Source: Neckera pumila (lineage: Eukaryota; Streptophyta; Bryopsida; Hypnales; Neckeraceae). From it: 64,000 bases of DNA. This document shows, one piece after another, positions 31,969 to 44,004 of the stretch. The stretch lies in assembly GCA_963969595.1 (NCBI GenBank), contig OZ018412.1:10480501-10544500 (forward strand). Reading direction: 5' to 3'. The stretch's first letter is position 1. Each line of letters opens with the position of its first letter. Under the pieces are notes generated by a model, which saw only the letters and a program-made list of their open reading frames with translations, ran no database searches and had not been told where the DNA came from. The translations under genes and the position numbers were made by a program.

Positions 31969-33360
31969 GGTTATTTCCATTTGTGATCCTATAAGGCTAT
32001 AGCTAGGATACACACCTCTCATGATCACAAATAATTTGTTCTTCATGTATTCTTGACAAAATTTTAATTTCATATAGTCATATCATTAGGAAATTGTATG
32101 TGTACTTTATAACAATAAGTGAACATGAATTTTAAATTCTTTGAAGTGACTATAATATTCACAAAAGTCTTTTGTAAAATATAGTTGATAAAATTTTGGA
32201 TTAGTCTATATTATAAAAGATTTAGCTAATAGATTTATAGACTCAAATTATGGTTGATTTTTTAAACTTTTGAGGGCTAATTTTTACACAATTCAACTCA
32301 AATTACCACTAAGTAGAACCTTCTTTTGCGACACTTTATGACTCTTTATATGTGATAGTTGAAATTCTTTTAGGCAATTTCATCCTACAAATTGATAATA
32401 ATTAGAAACATAGACAATAATAGGTTCATTTGAAGGTTTCAATAGAACCTATCCTATGTAAAAAATTTCATGAACTTTTTTATTTTTTGGAGCAAAAATT
32501 AGGAATTTGTTTTCATTTTTATTTAGGATTCTATTATTGGTGCGCACTTTGAACAACTATTGGTTAGTAACTTGTAAGAGTCAAACCAAGATTACTACTA
32601 AATGGAACCTTACTCTATGGCACTTTGTCATTCATTACACGAAATGGTTGGGAACTTTTTAAGCATTTTCATCCTATTACAAAAACAAACATTCAAAAAT
32701 CTCCAGCACGGATTTAGCTTGTTCAATATGATCAAAATTGCGATGCTTCAATTGTGCAACTCAAAGATTGCCTTCCATGATTTGTTTGTCAAGGATTGTA
32801 GATAACTGAATTTTTTTGTTTTTGACAATTTGCCTTGTAGAGTGACTAATAAGGCAATTAGACTAATTGTTTTTATAACATTGATCCGAAATTAGAGGCT
32901 AATTGACAGGTTAAATATAAAATAACTTGAATTGAATAGGAACAAATCGCATGAGACCCTTTTAGAGCAATTAGACGTCTTGCTATTTAGTATATAGAAG
33001 ATCAAATCGTCTCTCTTTCTCTCGCTTACTTGGTCTTCTTTTTTGTATCATATTGTAGACTTTTCTGTAAATTCCTTCTCTTAATACTAATTGTTGTCTT
33101 AACAAATTGTCTTATGAATTGTCTTTGTTGTCTCAAATTTTGAATTGTGGAAGTGAAGTTGGTGATCCAGTGATTGATTGGATCTGGTTGGAGAATTAAT
33201 AAGCAATTTGGCTTGGTATTTTTGTATGTGTGTGTAGAGTTCATTGACTAAGATTGGAAGGAAATTTTGCCCAAGTATTAAACTAAGTGGATTATCTTGT
33301 TTGTGTGTCTAATTTCTTATAATTGGATTCTTGGCTGTTTATTTTGAGATTGAAATATCC
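31969..33360. other. AT-rich intergenic DNA
   Basis: No gene or repeat end recognised. Short frames at 32602-32805 and 33026-33244 lack recognisable features. Confidence 0.3.
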
Positions 33361-33737
33361 ATACCTTAAGTTTGTTTGTTTGTTTGTTTGTTTGTTTTGT
33401 TTGTTTTGTTACGTTGAGATCTCCCACATTGTGCGTCTCCCGGTTGCGTGCTTGGTATCGTCAAAAAGGGCTCGGCAAGGAGGGGTGCACGGGCTTAGTT
33501 TAGTGGCGTTTGGACCTACGGTGCAGAAGTTACTGAATTTTGAAGTATTTATGGAATCAAAAATTAGAAAATTACTTTTACTTTGATTTTGGTCACGTGG
33601 TTGGTACCATCGGAAACCTCTTGGTGAGGAGGTGTGGACGGGCTTTGTTTCGTGGTGTTTGGAATGACAGTGTGAAAGATACTGAGTTTCAAAGTTTTTA
33701 CTATGATTTTGGCTGTGGCAACGGCACAGGGCACACT
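33361..33737 (-). repeat. Composite interspersed repeat, copy 2
   Basis: Reverse orientation. AGTGTGCCCTGTGCCGTTG is at 33737 downward, then two tandem units of about 140 bp (each with the CACCTCCTC or CACCCCTCC box), a short CAAA tract, and CTTAAGGTAT at 33361. The plus-strand ORFs here reflect the repeat. Confidence 0.6.
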
Positions 33738-33963
33738 AGTCTTCATAATGTTTGGCTGGGTGTGCCAGAATTGTCTGTGAATTCTTTGTGTGAGATGTGT
33801 TTGTGTGATTCTTGAGCAAATCGTCTGTCTATTATCTGGTATAAGACGGAATTGAAGTGTGCTGGAGATGCTAAAACCTGTCAAGAAGGTGTATTGTGGA
33901 GATCAAATTGCCAGGCAACTTGACTTAGGTGAGAAAGAATCTTGCACATTACCAAGGTGAGTA

Positions 33964-34100
33964 AGGTAGTATGCTCTTAAAGCGACCATTTAAGCCTACC
34001 TAACTCATCATTGACAGTAGAATATACTTCAAGCAACATGTCAGTCCTTCCTAGATAGGGGTCGCAATTAGAACACGATTGGTTTTAGGTGTAGTTACCT
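33964..34100. mobile_element. AGGTAGTAT MITE, TA duplication
   Basis: 137 bp between TA sites (33962-33963, 34101-34102). Ends AGGTAGTATGC and GTAGTTACCT. The interior (TCCTAGATAGGGG, ATTAGAACACG) matches 52963-53087. Confidence 0.65.
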
Positions 34101-34102
34101 TA

Positions 34103-34932
34103 AATTGGGCTCAACTTGTTATTTTTGATACAAGTTGATAAAGGAAGGAAACACGTTAAATCGTGGCATCCAATGTGGGCCCAATAGGGTACATTGGGAT
34201 TTTTTTGAAGGTAAAAGTAAAAAAAAGCCCTCTATATTTGAGCTGTGTCTAGGGATACTTACTAGCCCCTCTAGCTAATAAGGGGCCTCTGATTGCAAAT
34301 ATGAGTTCAGATTTTGCAAAAAAAAAAGTTTGTCGCAAATAAAAAATTCCAGAGTTTTTCTCAAGGTAAATTTGGGCCGCCGGTCCCACAAAGGATGGCA
34401 CGATTTAATGTTCTGCTAAAGGAAGTAGGTATAAGTGCGAAGGTTGGATCTAGAGTATAAAATTTATTTTAATATCAATAAAATTATGTGTGTCTATGTA
34501 TATCACAACATTGTTAACGCTGGTATTTCGTTCCCTCTGACATGAGGGATAATCCTCCCCTGGATGCTTGGAGGGGAATTTTAGTTATATTTCAAGAAAC
34601 CTCATTGGATAGCAGAACATTGTACCTCTGACAAGATTCAGCCTGTAGATGTCATTCGTTGGGGAGGGTCCTGATATTTGGGGAGCAAAAAGGACCCCCC
34701 CAGTGAAGGTTAATAATGTTATGTATTGGCATCGGTTGTAGTTTTGAACAACAAATCGTCCAGTATAAAGATGAACGGAAGTATCATAAGTAGCAGGGTT
34801 GGATGTTATCGTGGGTATACATAAGAGCGGCTGAAAATACAAGTACATACTTAATAAAATTCAATTGGCTGAACATGAGTAACTGTGAATTGTTAATTAA
34901 TTTATTGGACTAGAAGATAACTAGCCATGTGT
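34103..34932. other. Intergenic DNA, no gene assigned
   Basis: Moderately GC-rich. A minus-strand 87-codon frame (34585-34848) has mixed composition but no recognised domain. A region near 34500-34570 (CCTCTGACATGAGGGAT, CCTCCCCTGGATGCTTGGAGG) forms small palindromes. Confidence 0.25.
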
Positions 34933-35845
34933 TTAACCCCTAAAGGACCAAAGTCCTCTCGGGGGACACTTGGGATTTTGGGCAGGTTCGTGTGACCTGA
35001 TATTTTGGCCTGATTTTCTGAAACTTTTTTTGAAGATAGGAAATCACATTAGCTTTCTAAAAATATAATGTTTTTTTCAATTGGTGCCCGGGAGCAAAAG
35101 TTATGCCATCCAGAGTCTTAAAAGTAGTTCGCCGAGCAGAAAAAAAAAACTTCAAAAAATCGAATTTTTTATTTTTTATTTTTTTTCCTCAAAGATCATG
35201 TTTTTGTCTACATTTGAAGCTTTGATTCATTCTATTTGGACTTAGAACAAAAAAGTTATGGACAATCTTGTTTTTTGGGCAATCTAAGCATCTTTTTCAA
35301 AAAGCAACTTATAGAATTCATTTTTGAATGCAATTTTCAATTTTTTTCAACTTTTTTTTTGGACAAGAGCAATCCCACCATTGGGATTATGGTGTTTTAA
35401 TTCCACCTAAGAGCTATTAACAATTTAGTGTTTTATTCAATTTTGGACTTGCTTCTACTTAATAATTTTTTTGTATGTGAAAATCAAGTTTTGACATTCT
35501 GAAATTTTTTTCCCCGACTCTCAACTCAAATGTTCAACACAAAATTTTTTAACTTAATGGTGTGTAGTGCACAAGAAATCCACAAATGGCCGTCAAAGTC
35601 ATCTGAAATTGCAGGCCGCAGTTCAAAAATGCTTCTTTTTCCAACTTCAAATGCTAACATCTTCCAATCCGTACGGTCAAACTTCATGAAATTTTTACCA
35701 CATGATCTAAAACAAGTGAAGTACAAGATGTTACAATTAGATTCTATAAAAAAAAAGTTTTTTGGGTTTAGGGAGTGATTACAGTAGAAATGGCAGTTTT
35801 CAGTGGTTTTGGAGCCAAAAACTGCCTTGGTATCTAAGGGATTAA
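34933..35845 (+). mobile_element. TTAA-flanked type B element
   Basis: 913 bp. Left TTAA-CCCCTAAAGGACC; right TATCTAAGGGA-TTAA. Both TTAA sites are intact. Subterminal hairpin GTCCTCTCGGGGGAC. Noncoding. Confidence 0.7.
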
Positions 35846-35914
35846 GTATGAGAAATATTCAATTTGCTAGAAGAATTTCTTGACCAAATGAAAGAATGTA
35901 AGATATTTGAACAA

Positions 35915-36800
35915 TTTGACTTGGTGAATTGAGTAAGATAAAAGACTTCAAAGTTTATTTTAGAGTTAGAAAATAAATGCTCGCAAACTAAAACTACTCA
36001 TAACTTTCATCTCATTGATCAAAATGGAATTTTTTAAAGCTTTCCACCTATATAGAAAACCGCACAAATTGCAAGATATCTACGTTTAAAGTGAAAAAAA
36101 CAAGTTTTTGAGTACATTGTGGAACTATATTTTTTGACTTTGAACATTTTTAAATTTAAATTTTTGCAATACAGAGTTTTGAGCTTTAAATCTTTATAGT
36201 GGAGAATTGGATTGAGAATCTAGCAAAAGAAACTAATTCCAAAAAACTTAATTTTCATTATTTAAAAAATTGTTAAGTAGAAGTAAGTATGAGATAGAAG
36301 GAAAATCTAAAATATTAGTATCTTTTATATAGAATTAAAATGCACTAATTCCAACGGTAAGATTGTTCTAGCAAAGAAATGAAACCACGTGGAATTTTTT
36401 TTTTGAAAAATTGCATTTAGAAATGAATCATATAAGTTGTTTTCTTAGGAAGATGCTCTAAGTGCCCAAAAAATAAGATTGTCCATAAATTTCTATAACA
36501 AATCCAAATTGATTGAGTTAAGGCTTTCTAGAGAGACAAAAAAATAATCTCAGAGAAAAAAAAATTCAAATTTTTTGCAGTTTTTTTTTTGTTGCCCCCT
36601 CTCCCCTATTTTGAGCTTATTTGGGCATAATTTTTCTTCTTGGGCACCAATTGAAAAAAGAATTATATTCCCACAGAGTTTATTAGTTACTTTTTCTATC
36701 TTCAAAATTTTTTTCAAAAAAAAAAGACAAAAATTTAGCCTATAGGTACCTGCAAAATTTGATTTATTCCCCGAAGGCACAACAAGCCTTTAGGGGTTAA
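35915..36800 (-). mobile_element. Hybrid TTAA element: type A fragment joined to type B
   Basis: 35915-36057 matches the reverse type A middle (CTTCAAAGTTTATTTTAGAG ... GATCAAAATGGAAT). From 36058 the sequence is reverse type B to CCTTTAGGGG-TTAA (36797-36800). The join lies in the shared AAGCTTTCCACCTATATAGA module, so it could be recombination between copies or template switching. Confidence 0.6.
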
Positions 36801-37549
36801 GGTAACTGACGCATATTTGAAGCGCAAGTGTTTTGAATGCAGAATTTTTGTAGTATACAAAAATAGAGTTAGGAAGGATTGTGTATTTTTCTAGAATTTT
36901 ACTACGTAAAATGTAATTATTATGAAATTTTTAGTAGAAGATTCACTTTGACCTGTAATGATGATATAGACCTTTCTATTTTTAATCATAAGCTCATTGC
37001 AAAATTGACCAAGGGTTGGTTGCAATTTTGACTACCTTGTAGCCAATCATAATGTGCCACAAATGCTCTTGGAACTGAGCCACAAATTCATGGAAAGACA
37101 ACAACCTATAGATTGTAAATCGGGGAGTTGATCAGAAACTGGGTCGGCTACCTTAATCCCTAAACGATGTTGTGTTCTTAAACAATGTTGTATTCTTGTA
37201 TACAAATGCATCTCCATTGTATTTGGAGGGCAGTTGTTGTGCAACAACCTTTTGGGAAGCCAAGACTGCATTTGTTTGAGGTGGGATTTTTACACAACAT
37301 GCACTTGCAAGTGAGCCACACAATTGCTCAATTAAAATTGGATTTTACAAAAATATAAGTTCCATCAAGAAATTTGTGAGCATGGATGGATGCTTGATTG
37401 TTTGTATACTAAGTCTGCATAGCAAAGTGTGATTTTAAGAAGACAGATGCGTCAACTGAAGAACTTCACACGTGTGGTCCTTGGCTTTTGCACCACTTGC
37501 CAAATGGGTATGCATTGGAAGCATTGGTTGCCAAGTAAATGATCGTTTA
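36801..37549. other. Intergenic DNA
   Basis: No feature recognised. Confidence 0.3.
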
Positions 37550-37750
37550 AGGTAGGAGCACCCAATGGCGTCAGATTCTACACATGATGAAAATTTCAAA
37601 ACTTAAATGTACGTAGACCATAGATAGCTTATTTTTTTTGACCTAATTGGTAAGCTATCTGTGGTCTACCTACATTTAAGTTCTGAAATCAATGCCTTAC
37701 GTAGCTTTTGACGCCATTAGATACAGTGATGCCACTGGGTGCTCCTACCT
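37550..37750. mobile_element. AGGTAGGAG MITE, TA duplication
   Basis: 201 bp between TA sites (37548-37549, 37751-37752). Ends AGGTAGGAGCACCCAATGGC and CCACTGGGTGCTCCTACCT. An internal long hairpin (GTAGACCATAGATAGCTTA against TAAGCTATCTGTGGTCTAC) makes it almost fully self-complementary. Confidence 0.75.
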
Positions 37751-37798
37751 TATGAGCTCGCAAAGACAAGCTGCACAATGCACCCTTTTGACGTGGCT

Positions 37799-38020
37799 CT
37801 AGAATGTGAGCTTGCTTATTGCATGCTTGATTTTGTCTGTGCTCATGGACCTTTTCAAAGGCCATTTTCTTTTTTGTTGATGTTTCAGTTGCTCAGTTAA
37901 CTGTCTGTTTTCTAATCGAAGCTGATTGCTGAAAGTGCATGAACAAAGGAGCAACAACAGTACCAAGCAGACTAATTGTTTGCATTGACTTGTTATTGTG
38001 AGGCAAATCATTTTTTGCAA
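37799..38020 (-). CDS. Candidate small secreted or membrane peptide
   Basis: A 73-codon ATG frame. A hydrophobic run LVCLVLLLLLCSCTFS (residues 17-32) suits a signal peptide or anchor. It is followed by a charged helix-like segment (LRLENRQLTEQLKHQQKRKW) and a basic C-terminus. No known plant peptide-hormone motif was seen. Chance is possible. Confidence 0.25.
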   Translation of the reverse strand: MQKMICLTITSQCKQLVCLVLLLLLCSCTFSNQLRLENRQLTEQLKHQQKRKWPLKRSMSTDKIKHAISKLTF

Positions 38021-38289
38021 TATGGATAGAGACGGAAAAATTCAGGGTGTAGCTTGGGTTGTTGAATTATTTTATATTTGAATCAAAGGAGCCTTTCCTT
38101 GAATCTTCACACTTGTGCATGCCCGCATGCTTGCATGAGTGCAAAATCTGTTGGAATTAAAAGGAGTAACATGCAATCAAGGAGCTGACAATGTGATAGA
38201 GGATTTCATCTCTTTCGTTTTGGATCCTCTTGGTTCGCAAATTGCTCTCAAGCTCTATTTGAGTGTCAGGATGTGAGGTTTGGAGCAGA

Positions 38290-38508
38290 TTATATTAGGC
38301 TATGACTTTGGAATCGCTTGATGCATTTGTGTCTCCTAGAATTTTCTTTGCTTTCACTCAGCATTGAAGTCTCAGGATTTCTTGAGAGCGATTTGAGTAA
38401 CTTCTTTGCATAGTTTTTTTTTATGTGACTTTCTTGCCTGCAATTGCTGCTATCAAGTGTTTCATAATTTTTGGTCATGTGGGGACGGGATTCTTTCACC
38501 ATTACCAA
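38290..38508 (-). CDS. Candidate coding exon, unrecognised
   Basis: A 72-codon frame with hydrophilic, Lys/Ser-rich, protein-like sequence (KKLLKSLSRNPETSMLSESK). It could be an exon of the same minus-strand gene as 37799-38020, though no splice model joins them convincingly. Confidence 0.2.
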   Translation of the reverse strand: MVMVKESRPHMTKNYETLDSSNCRQESHIKKNYAKKLLKSLSRNPETSMLSESKENSRRHKCIKRFQSHSLI

Positions 38509-39017
38509 GAGAATTAGAATGAGTGAAATACCAATAGTCCAACACTTCTCTGAGAGTATGTGATAAATGTTATTATCATAAAAGCAGAGCGTGTAACTTC
38601 CTCACTGGCCTTCAAAAACAATTTTAGATTTTTGAACTTAATATTTAGATCCATAGAAGCACTAAATGCATGTTGGTTAGATTCATAAGTATGCTGGCTG
38701 TAGCCAAGCTTAGCATTGGACTGACACTATGCTACATCTTTTGCTTTTTATTTATATTAGAAATACAGTGATCCATGTAACCCTTGTTGCATCTGATGAA
38801 TAACAATCAATAAGAAAATTAGAGTAGAAATCAACTAACAACCCACTTGGACAAGGAATCTGAACTGCCTAGAGGCCATTTGCCTAGGAAACATCATTGG
38901 CAAGATCAATGAGCTTTCCTCTTCTTCTCTCTCAATCAGCTTTACACTGAAATACATGGCTCTACAACGTCATTCAACAAAGAACAGTAGCCAACCCTAA
39001 TTCTAATTCCAACTCCA
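38509..39017. other. Intergenic or intron-like DNA
   Basis: Contains a good acceptor-like site (CTCTTCTTCTCTCTCAATCAG ending near 38940), but the downstream frame closes soon after it. Confidence 0.25.
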
Positions 39018-39331
39018 ATTTCAATTTCACGGACACAATCAATCCCTACTACTGTACGTCGGTACCTTGGAGAAATGAGGCTGACCTGATCAAGAAGCTG
39101 GATGAACTGGAGTTTGTAGTGCGAAAATGGAACAAAGGAAGATTGATTGAAGCTATGCTAGCTGTCGAGAGTACTTTCAATTTGACTGAGAGCTTAGAAA
39201 GAAACACTCTTGTAGATTTTGAATTCTCATGTAATGTGATCGAAAGAGGTGTCGCAATCCCACCAAGCAATCCACAATCTCGTCCCAATCCGCCCATCGA
39301 GTACCGATGCAAATCTCGGAGCTCAGCTTAG
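39018..39331 (+). CDS. Candidate 3' coding exon, unrecognised
   Basis: An open plus-strand frame of about 100 codons with balanced composition (EADLIKKLDELEFVVRKWNK, then MLAVESTFNLTESLERN). It ends at a stop after RCKSRSSA. No start codon or upstream exon was assigned. The opposite-strand frame is Ser/Leu-rich and less protein-like. Confidence 0.28.
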
Positions 39332-40083
39332 ATATAATGTGGACGAATTGTAACATTGCTGTCATGTCACTCTACATTGTTTATAGAAGATGTCATAAAC
39401 TACAAGCACCAGAACACGCACACATGCTTCAAAGCAAATCCACACAATGGCAAGACGTGAATGAACAACCATTCAATCTGTCAAGGTCCGGATGTACCCA
39501 ATAGCTAGTGGCCGACTATGCCTATTCAAGAATGATTGTATCTGACACAACGTACTTCCATGCAATTTTGAGTTAACAGCTACGCGTACCCTCAAATACA
39601 AAAAAAACGACCATTCTCTCAGGTGGGAAATATGCATTATTCAACCAATTCTTTTTTTTGAAAACCTGAAAAATTCTCCGTGACTTTGCCCCCACCCTTG
39701 TGGTTAAACTTATTTTCATTGACCACAAGTCAGGTCTCCAAAATTGAAGAATACAGATTTCGCAGGCCATTCTTGGTCACAGCATTGTTTAGGCGTTAAA
39801 TTCCAGAGGATCCTATTTGTCTGGTGGGCTCTTCTGTTTATATCTTCAGCTGACCTCCAGTTTTGACTATTTTATTTTATTTTATTTTATTTTATTTTTA
39901 CTTTTTATTTTACACAAATGAAACGAAATTTCATTGCAAAGGGAAATAATATCAGTTTTGATAACTGTAATCCCACATGTCTTTTAGCTCAAAAAATCCA
40001 TTATGCTTTGAAGTGTGTAGGTGTGTCATGGGCTCACATCCCAGGGTTGACTTGTTTGCTAACCATTAGTGAATTTGGGAATA
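39332..40083. other. Intergenic DNA
   Basis: No gene recognised; holds a TTTTA microsatellite at 39870-39900. Confidence 0.3.
39870..39900. repeat. TTTTA microsatellite
   Basis: About six TTTTA units. Confidence 0.85.
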
Positions 40084-41120
40084 ACAACCCCTAAAGGTCA
40101 CAGACTATATTTTCACCAAAACCGTTCCAGAATTGTCATTTGTAGTATAAGTTCCAAATTTTAGAAAAAAACATTTTTGGACAAACATAACGTAGGATCT
40201 TGTAGTACACTAGTTTGAAAAGTTGTGGAAAATTTTTTCAGAAATTTTCACCTCATGGATTGCAAGGTAATAGCGTTTGAATTCACAAGGATCATTTTTT
40301 TGTCCCTACAAAAATTTGGGCAGCTACACTTCACAAGGTCACATTTGTATGAAAAAATTTCTAAAATGGTGGTTACTCTTTGAACTCATTCTTCATGGCA
40401 AGTTGGCTACATGCTTGAAAAATTTCAGATCATTTGGAATTGCACAACATATAAGAAACAAATAGGAAGTAGACAGAAGTAGAAAATGATTTCAAAATAC
40501 AAAATTGTTAAGAATTCAGATATGAAATTGAAAAATGCCAATCTCAATGGTTATAATGTTGTAATAAACAATCTACACCTCATGTTTTGATTTTTTTTCA
40601 AAAATATTGAAAATTGAGTTAAATAAAGGACTTCAAAGTTATTTTAGAGTAGAGACTCCCATTAGAAAAAAATCAACCCTCTGGAGGGTTGCTCCACGGA
40701 CCCTTTTAGTACCTTGAAATTTAGTTCTAAGGAGCTAAGAAAATAGTTTTTCTCCTATTTTTGTGCAATTGAAATTGCTATGACAGTGGCTTAGGAATCC
40801 GGAATTTTCTAATAAAAAAATATTAAAATAAAAAAATAAATTTAATCTTAAAAAAAAAAAAAATGTGCGAAATCTGACTGCTCCAGTGAGTAGTCATCCA
40901 CTCTGATTGCTCACCAAGGGAACTTTTCCAAGTTGACAAGCCATGCTTGAAATAGCATAGCATGTCAATTTGGAACGCCCTCCTAAGGGCTGATTTTTTC
41001 TATCAATTTGCCTTTAACTACCCTCTAACTAAGAATCCTCATAACTTTCTTTTCATCAATCAAAATGGAATGATTCAAAGCTTCCCACATATATATAAAT
41101 CTAAAGAACAAATTTCAATT
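40084..41120 (-). mobile_element. Type A element interrupted by a MITE and truncated
   Basis: Reverse orientation. Left end ACAA-CCCCTAAAGGTCAC with a decayed TTAA. It is interrupted at 40675-41000 and resumes with CTCATAACTTTC and the AAGCTTCCCACATATATA module. It stops at the TTAA of the next type C element, so its right third is missing. Confidence 0.6.
40675..41000. mobile_element. GAAAAAAATCA MITE, TA duplication
   Basis: 326 bp nested in the type A element. Left TA-GAAAAAAATCAACCCTC, right AAGGGCTGATTTTTTC-TA. GAGGGTTGCTCCA pairs imperfectly with TTGGAACGCCCTC. TA target suggests mariner-type mobilisation. Confidence 0.6.
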
Positions 41121-41340
41121 TTAACCTCTAAATGCCCAAGGCCTATTTTGGGCTTCCTGGAATTTGCTCTAAATTGAACAAAATGCCAACATTTTGATAA
41201 GTTGTATCAATTATGTTTTAATTGTAACCGTAAAAATTCAAATTGGACATGTTAGACATCTCATAGGATAAGAAAACACAACAATATCACTTATGAAGTG
41301 AACGATTATAAGGTTTGACCATGAAGGTGGTAAAACTGCA
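41121..41340 (+). repeat. Type C element, uninterrupted copy
   Basis: TTAACCTCTAAATGCCCAAG onward matches 1888-1963 joined to 3358-3482. Between AACATTT and GATAAG it lacks the 1.4-kb insert of the other copy, so it acts as the empty site. Confidence 0.6.
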
Positions 41341-42094
41341 AAAATCTTTCAATCTTCTTTACATAAGTCAAATCTAAAAAGTGGGTGACCAAAAAAATAT
41401 GAGGTTAAAGGGTGTGAACCACTATATTGGTTCACCCTTCAGATAATTGAAAATATAAAAACTATGAATGAGTTTTTAAGTTCAAAAGTGTTAGTACATT
41501 AGATTAAACTATAACCATTAGTAAAAGGCTTTTAGTGCATAGGAAGAGAAACTAGATCAAAATTGCAACCCTAAAATATATAAAAGATAAAAGATACAAA
41601 AAGGAATCCAAAACAATGGTGAGAAGTTGAAAATGGATCTAAACATAAATAGAAAACCAATAAAAATGAAGAAATATGGAAAAGCACAAAAGAAGTGATC
41701 AAACTTAAAATTACTATGAGAACACTAACATAGTGGTAGAAACTCTAATTTAGGCAATAAGTAGTGATTTAATGGAATTTCAGTAAATTAGTGTAGATGA
41801 AAGTGATTAGGAGTGTTAGTTAGTTAGTTAGTTGGGGTATTAGTCAAATTAGGGTTTGGTGCTCACTCTCTCTCTCTTGTTTGTTTTGGGGGAGAATGTG
41901 TGAAGAGGTGGAAAGTGGACAATACATAGGAGAACAATGATTGCAAGGAGGTAGGTTACGATGATAGTCAATTTGTCGAGTAGGTTTTCACCTTGTGGGG
42001 TAGGAAGTGGGTGAAAAGTGAGGATTGTGGAGGTCAGATGCAAAAAGTGTTGGGAAAGAAAGTCCGTTGCCCTTGCAAGTGGAAGCAGCAACTT
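41341..42094. other. Intergenic DNA
   Basis: No gene recognised; a short TC-rich run lies near 41865-41880. Confidence 0.3.
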
Positions 42095-42405
42095 TGACGA
42101 GCTATCGCGAGAGCATGGAGTAGCGGATGGAGCTGAAAATTGGTGGAATGGTGCGTCTTCAAGCTAGCTTTTCAACAAGACTCAACTCGACCGATTTGGA
42201 GCACAGATGAGGCAGTGGTGGTCGATTTTGTGGCGGAAGGCCTACTGCCGCAAGAATTTCGGAGCTGCAACTTGACGGACGATTGCAGAAGTGTGGCCAA
42301 GCGGAATGAGCTGAATTTTTGGCGCAAGGAAGATGGAGAAGTCAGCTTTCCAGCAAGATAAGGCTCGCTCAATTTGGAGCCAGGACGAAGACAGGGCGGA
42401 CAGAT
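42095..42405. repeat. GC-richer island with imperfect direct duplication
   Basis: Two units of about 180-bp offset share GGATGGAGCTGAA or GGAATGAGCTGAAT, AGCTTTTCAACAAGA or AGCTTTCCAGCAAGATAAGG, and GATTTGGAGC or AATTTGGAGC. Overlapping short frames on both strands are not convincing genes. It could be a remnant of a retroelement leader or coding region. Confidence 0.35.
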
Positions 42406-43029
42406 TAGTAGGAAGAGGTTGGCTGCCCTATCGGCTGTGAGTTGTGTGTGTTTACTATGGTTCTTGTGGTCCCAAATGAATAAAAATGTAATGATAATTA
42501 CAATTCAAATTGGGTCTTGCATGTTTGGAGTACATTTCTTATGGGCTTGTATGATTTGGATGTTTAAAAAGAATGCATCATTAGTGAATTCTACTTGTTA
42601 GGGTCTTTAGGGCACATGTGGAAGCATTGCCCAAAGGGAGTCTAGATTAGGCACTTGGTGTGAGTGAATTGTGCTGTGATTAGTTTTTAGGGTGCAATTT
42701 AGTTCACTTAGGGCCTAAATTAGGCAATTTTAAGGTGATTTTGACCTAGGAAGTTTACTTGTCCTCTCAAAACATGTATGAAGATGAATTGGGAGTGTTA
42801 AGGCACATAATGGGATGATTTTGAGGTGCTGACCTTTTTTCACTTAGGCTTGATTTATCAAAAATTCACTAAAGAAAAAATTTGGGAAATCCATTGCTTG
42901 GAGGCATTTAGATTAGAGTCCACACACTCCTTTTCGGCCAAGTTTGTGGATGGGTTTTACCTCATGGTGAAATTCACTCACAAAGGGCCTAACTTGTATA
43001 ACCCTGATCAATTTATGGCTTCTTAAAAC
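42406..43029. other. Intergenic DNA
   Basis: No gene recognised; it may include the undefined left part of the adjacent type C element. Confidence 0.25.
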
Positions 43030-43337
43030 CTACTCTACAAATTTTTTAAATGAATTTTGAATGTGATTTTTTCTCCAGGACCTAGTGTATTTGAGGCTCA
43101 TTTCCAAGAGCTCTCAACACTATGGGAAGTCAAGATTGCAATGGTACCCTTGTACAGAAACTTGTACAAAAACCACTATCATTTATTTTCAAGATCAGAT
43201 TTTTGATGCTAAAAGTAGACTTCAAGAAGAACTTTGTAAAAATGTAAACTACTAAAAATAGCAACTTGGATAGATTTTATTTAATTTCAAAGTTTTGCAA
43301 ACACCAAATTTGGGTGCCTTGGGCATTTAGGGGTTAA
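43030..43337 (-). mobile_element. TTAA-family type C element (right part)
   Basis: The reverse complement begins TTAA-CCCCTAAATGCCCAAGGC at 43337 and matches the element starting at 63733 (TAAAATCTA, CAATCTTGACT, GAGCCT). The left boundary is not defined. Confidence 0.55.
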
Positions 43338-43349
43338 AAGTGATTTTTA

Positions 43350-43488
43350 GGGCCTCTTCAAACTATGGCCGTCCAAGTCGAGAGTCTGTCGTTTCCACCA
43401 ATCACATTGCAGGGTCCGTTGGTTCCACCAATCATATTGCAGAGTCCCATGGCCTCTCGACTTGGACGGCCATAGTGTGAAGAGGCCC
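43350..43488. mobile_element. PIF/Harbinger-like MITE, TSD TTA
   Basis: 139 bp. GGGCCTCTTCAAACTATGGC and GCCATAGTGTGAAGAGGCCC form inverted ends of about 35 bp, flanked by TTA on both sides (43347-43349, 43489-43491). The interior is a 29-bp direct duplication containing CCACCAATCA and ATTGCAG. The near-perfect ends indicate recent activity. Confidence 0.88.
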
Positions 43489-43491
43489 TTA

Positions 43492-43725
43492 AAGAATTTT
43501 TTTGAACTGCCGAAGCTGCCCCCCAACTAATGAAAATTACCTATCATACAATAACTTTTTAACCATGTAGTCAAAAGTTATGAAAATTGATGATCCTTAA
43601 AGCTACTCCTTGGACACATCTTGTCTAAAAATTTCAGAGAAAAATAAGTATAAACTTTTGTTTGTTGTGAGCTGCCTAAAATCGCTATGTTGTCAAAAAA
43701 TGGTATTTGGTCCTTTAAAGGTTAA
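43492..43725 (-). mobile_element. TTAA-family fragment, relative of 31034-31968
   Basis: The right end TCCTTTAAAGG-TTAA and about 230 bp correspond in reverse to the left part of 31034-31968. It is truncated next to the Harbinger-like MITE. Confidence 0.5.
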
Positions 43726-44004
43726 TTATCACAATTCTATTAGAATCTGGTTGGTTAGTCTAGCCCCTTTCATGAAGTAGCAAAGGCTTTGAACAATGCT
43801 TTCTATAGTTGTAGGATTTAAATTTGTATAGACCTAAGGCTTTTTTCCATTAAAGAACCCATTTCAAATAGCTCTTTCTATTGCAAAGAGCAAAAAAACC
43901 TTTAATAGCTCTAAGATGTAGTTGAAACATACTTACTTCAATGGATATTGTTCTAGTGAGATATCTTAACCTTGTGAAACATACTAACTTCAATAGTGAT
44001 AAAA
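43726..44004. other. Intergenic spacer
   Basis: No feature recognised. Confidence 0.3.

Noticed and set aside
33323..33815. Two overlapping plus-strand ORFs
   Set aside because: They lie in the composite repeat and begin in its CAAA/TTTG tract; copies at 2460 and 56219 do not keep these frames.
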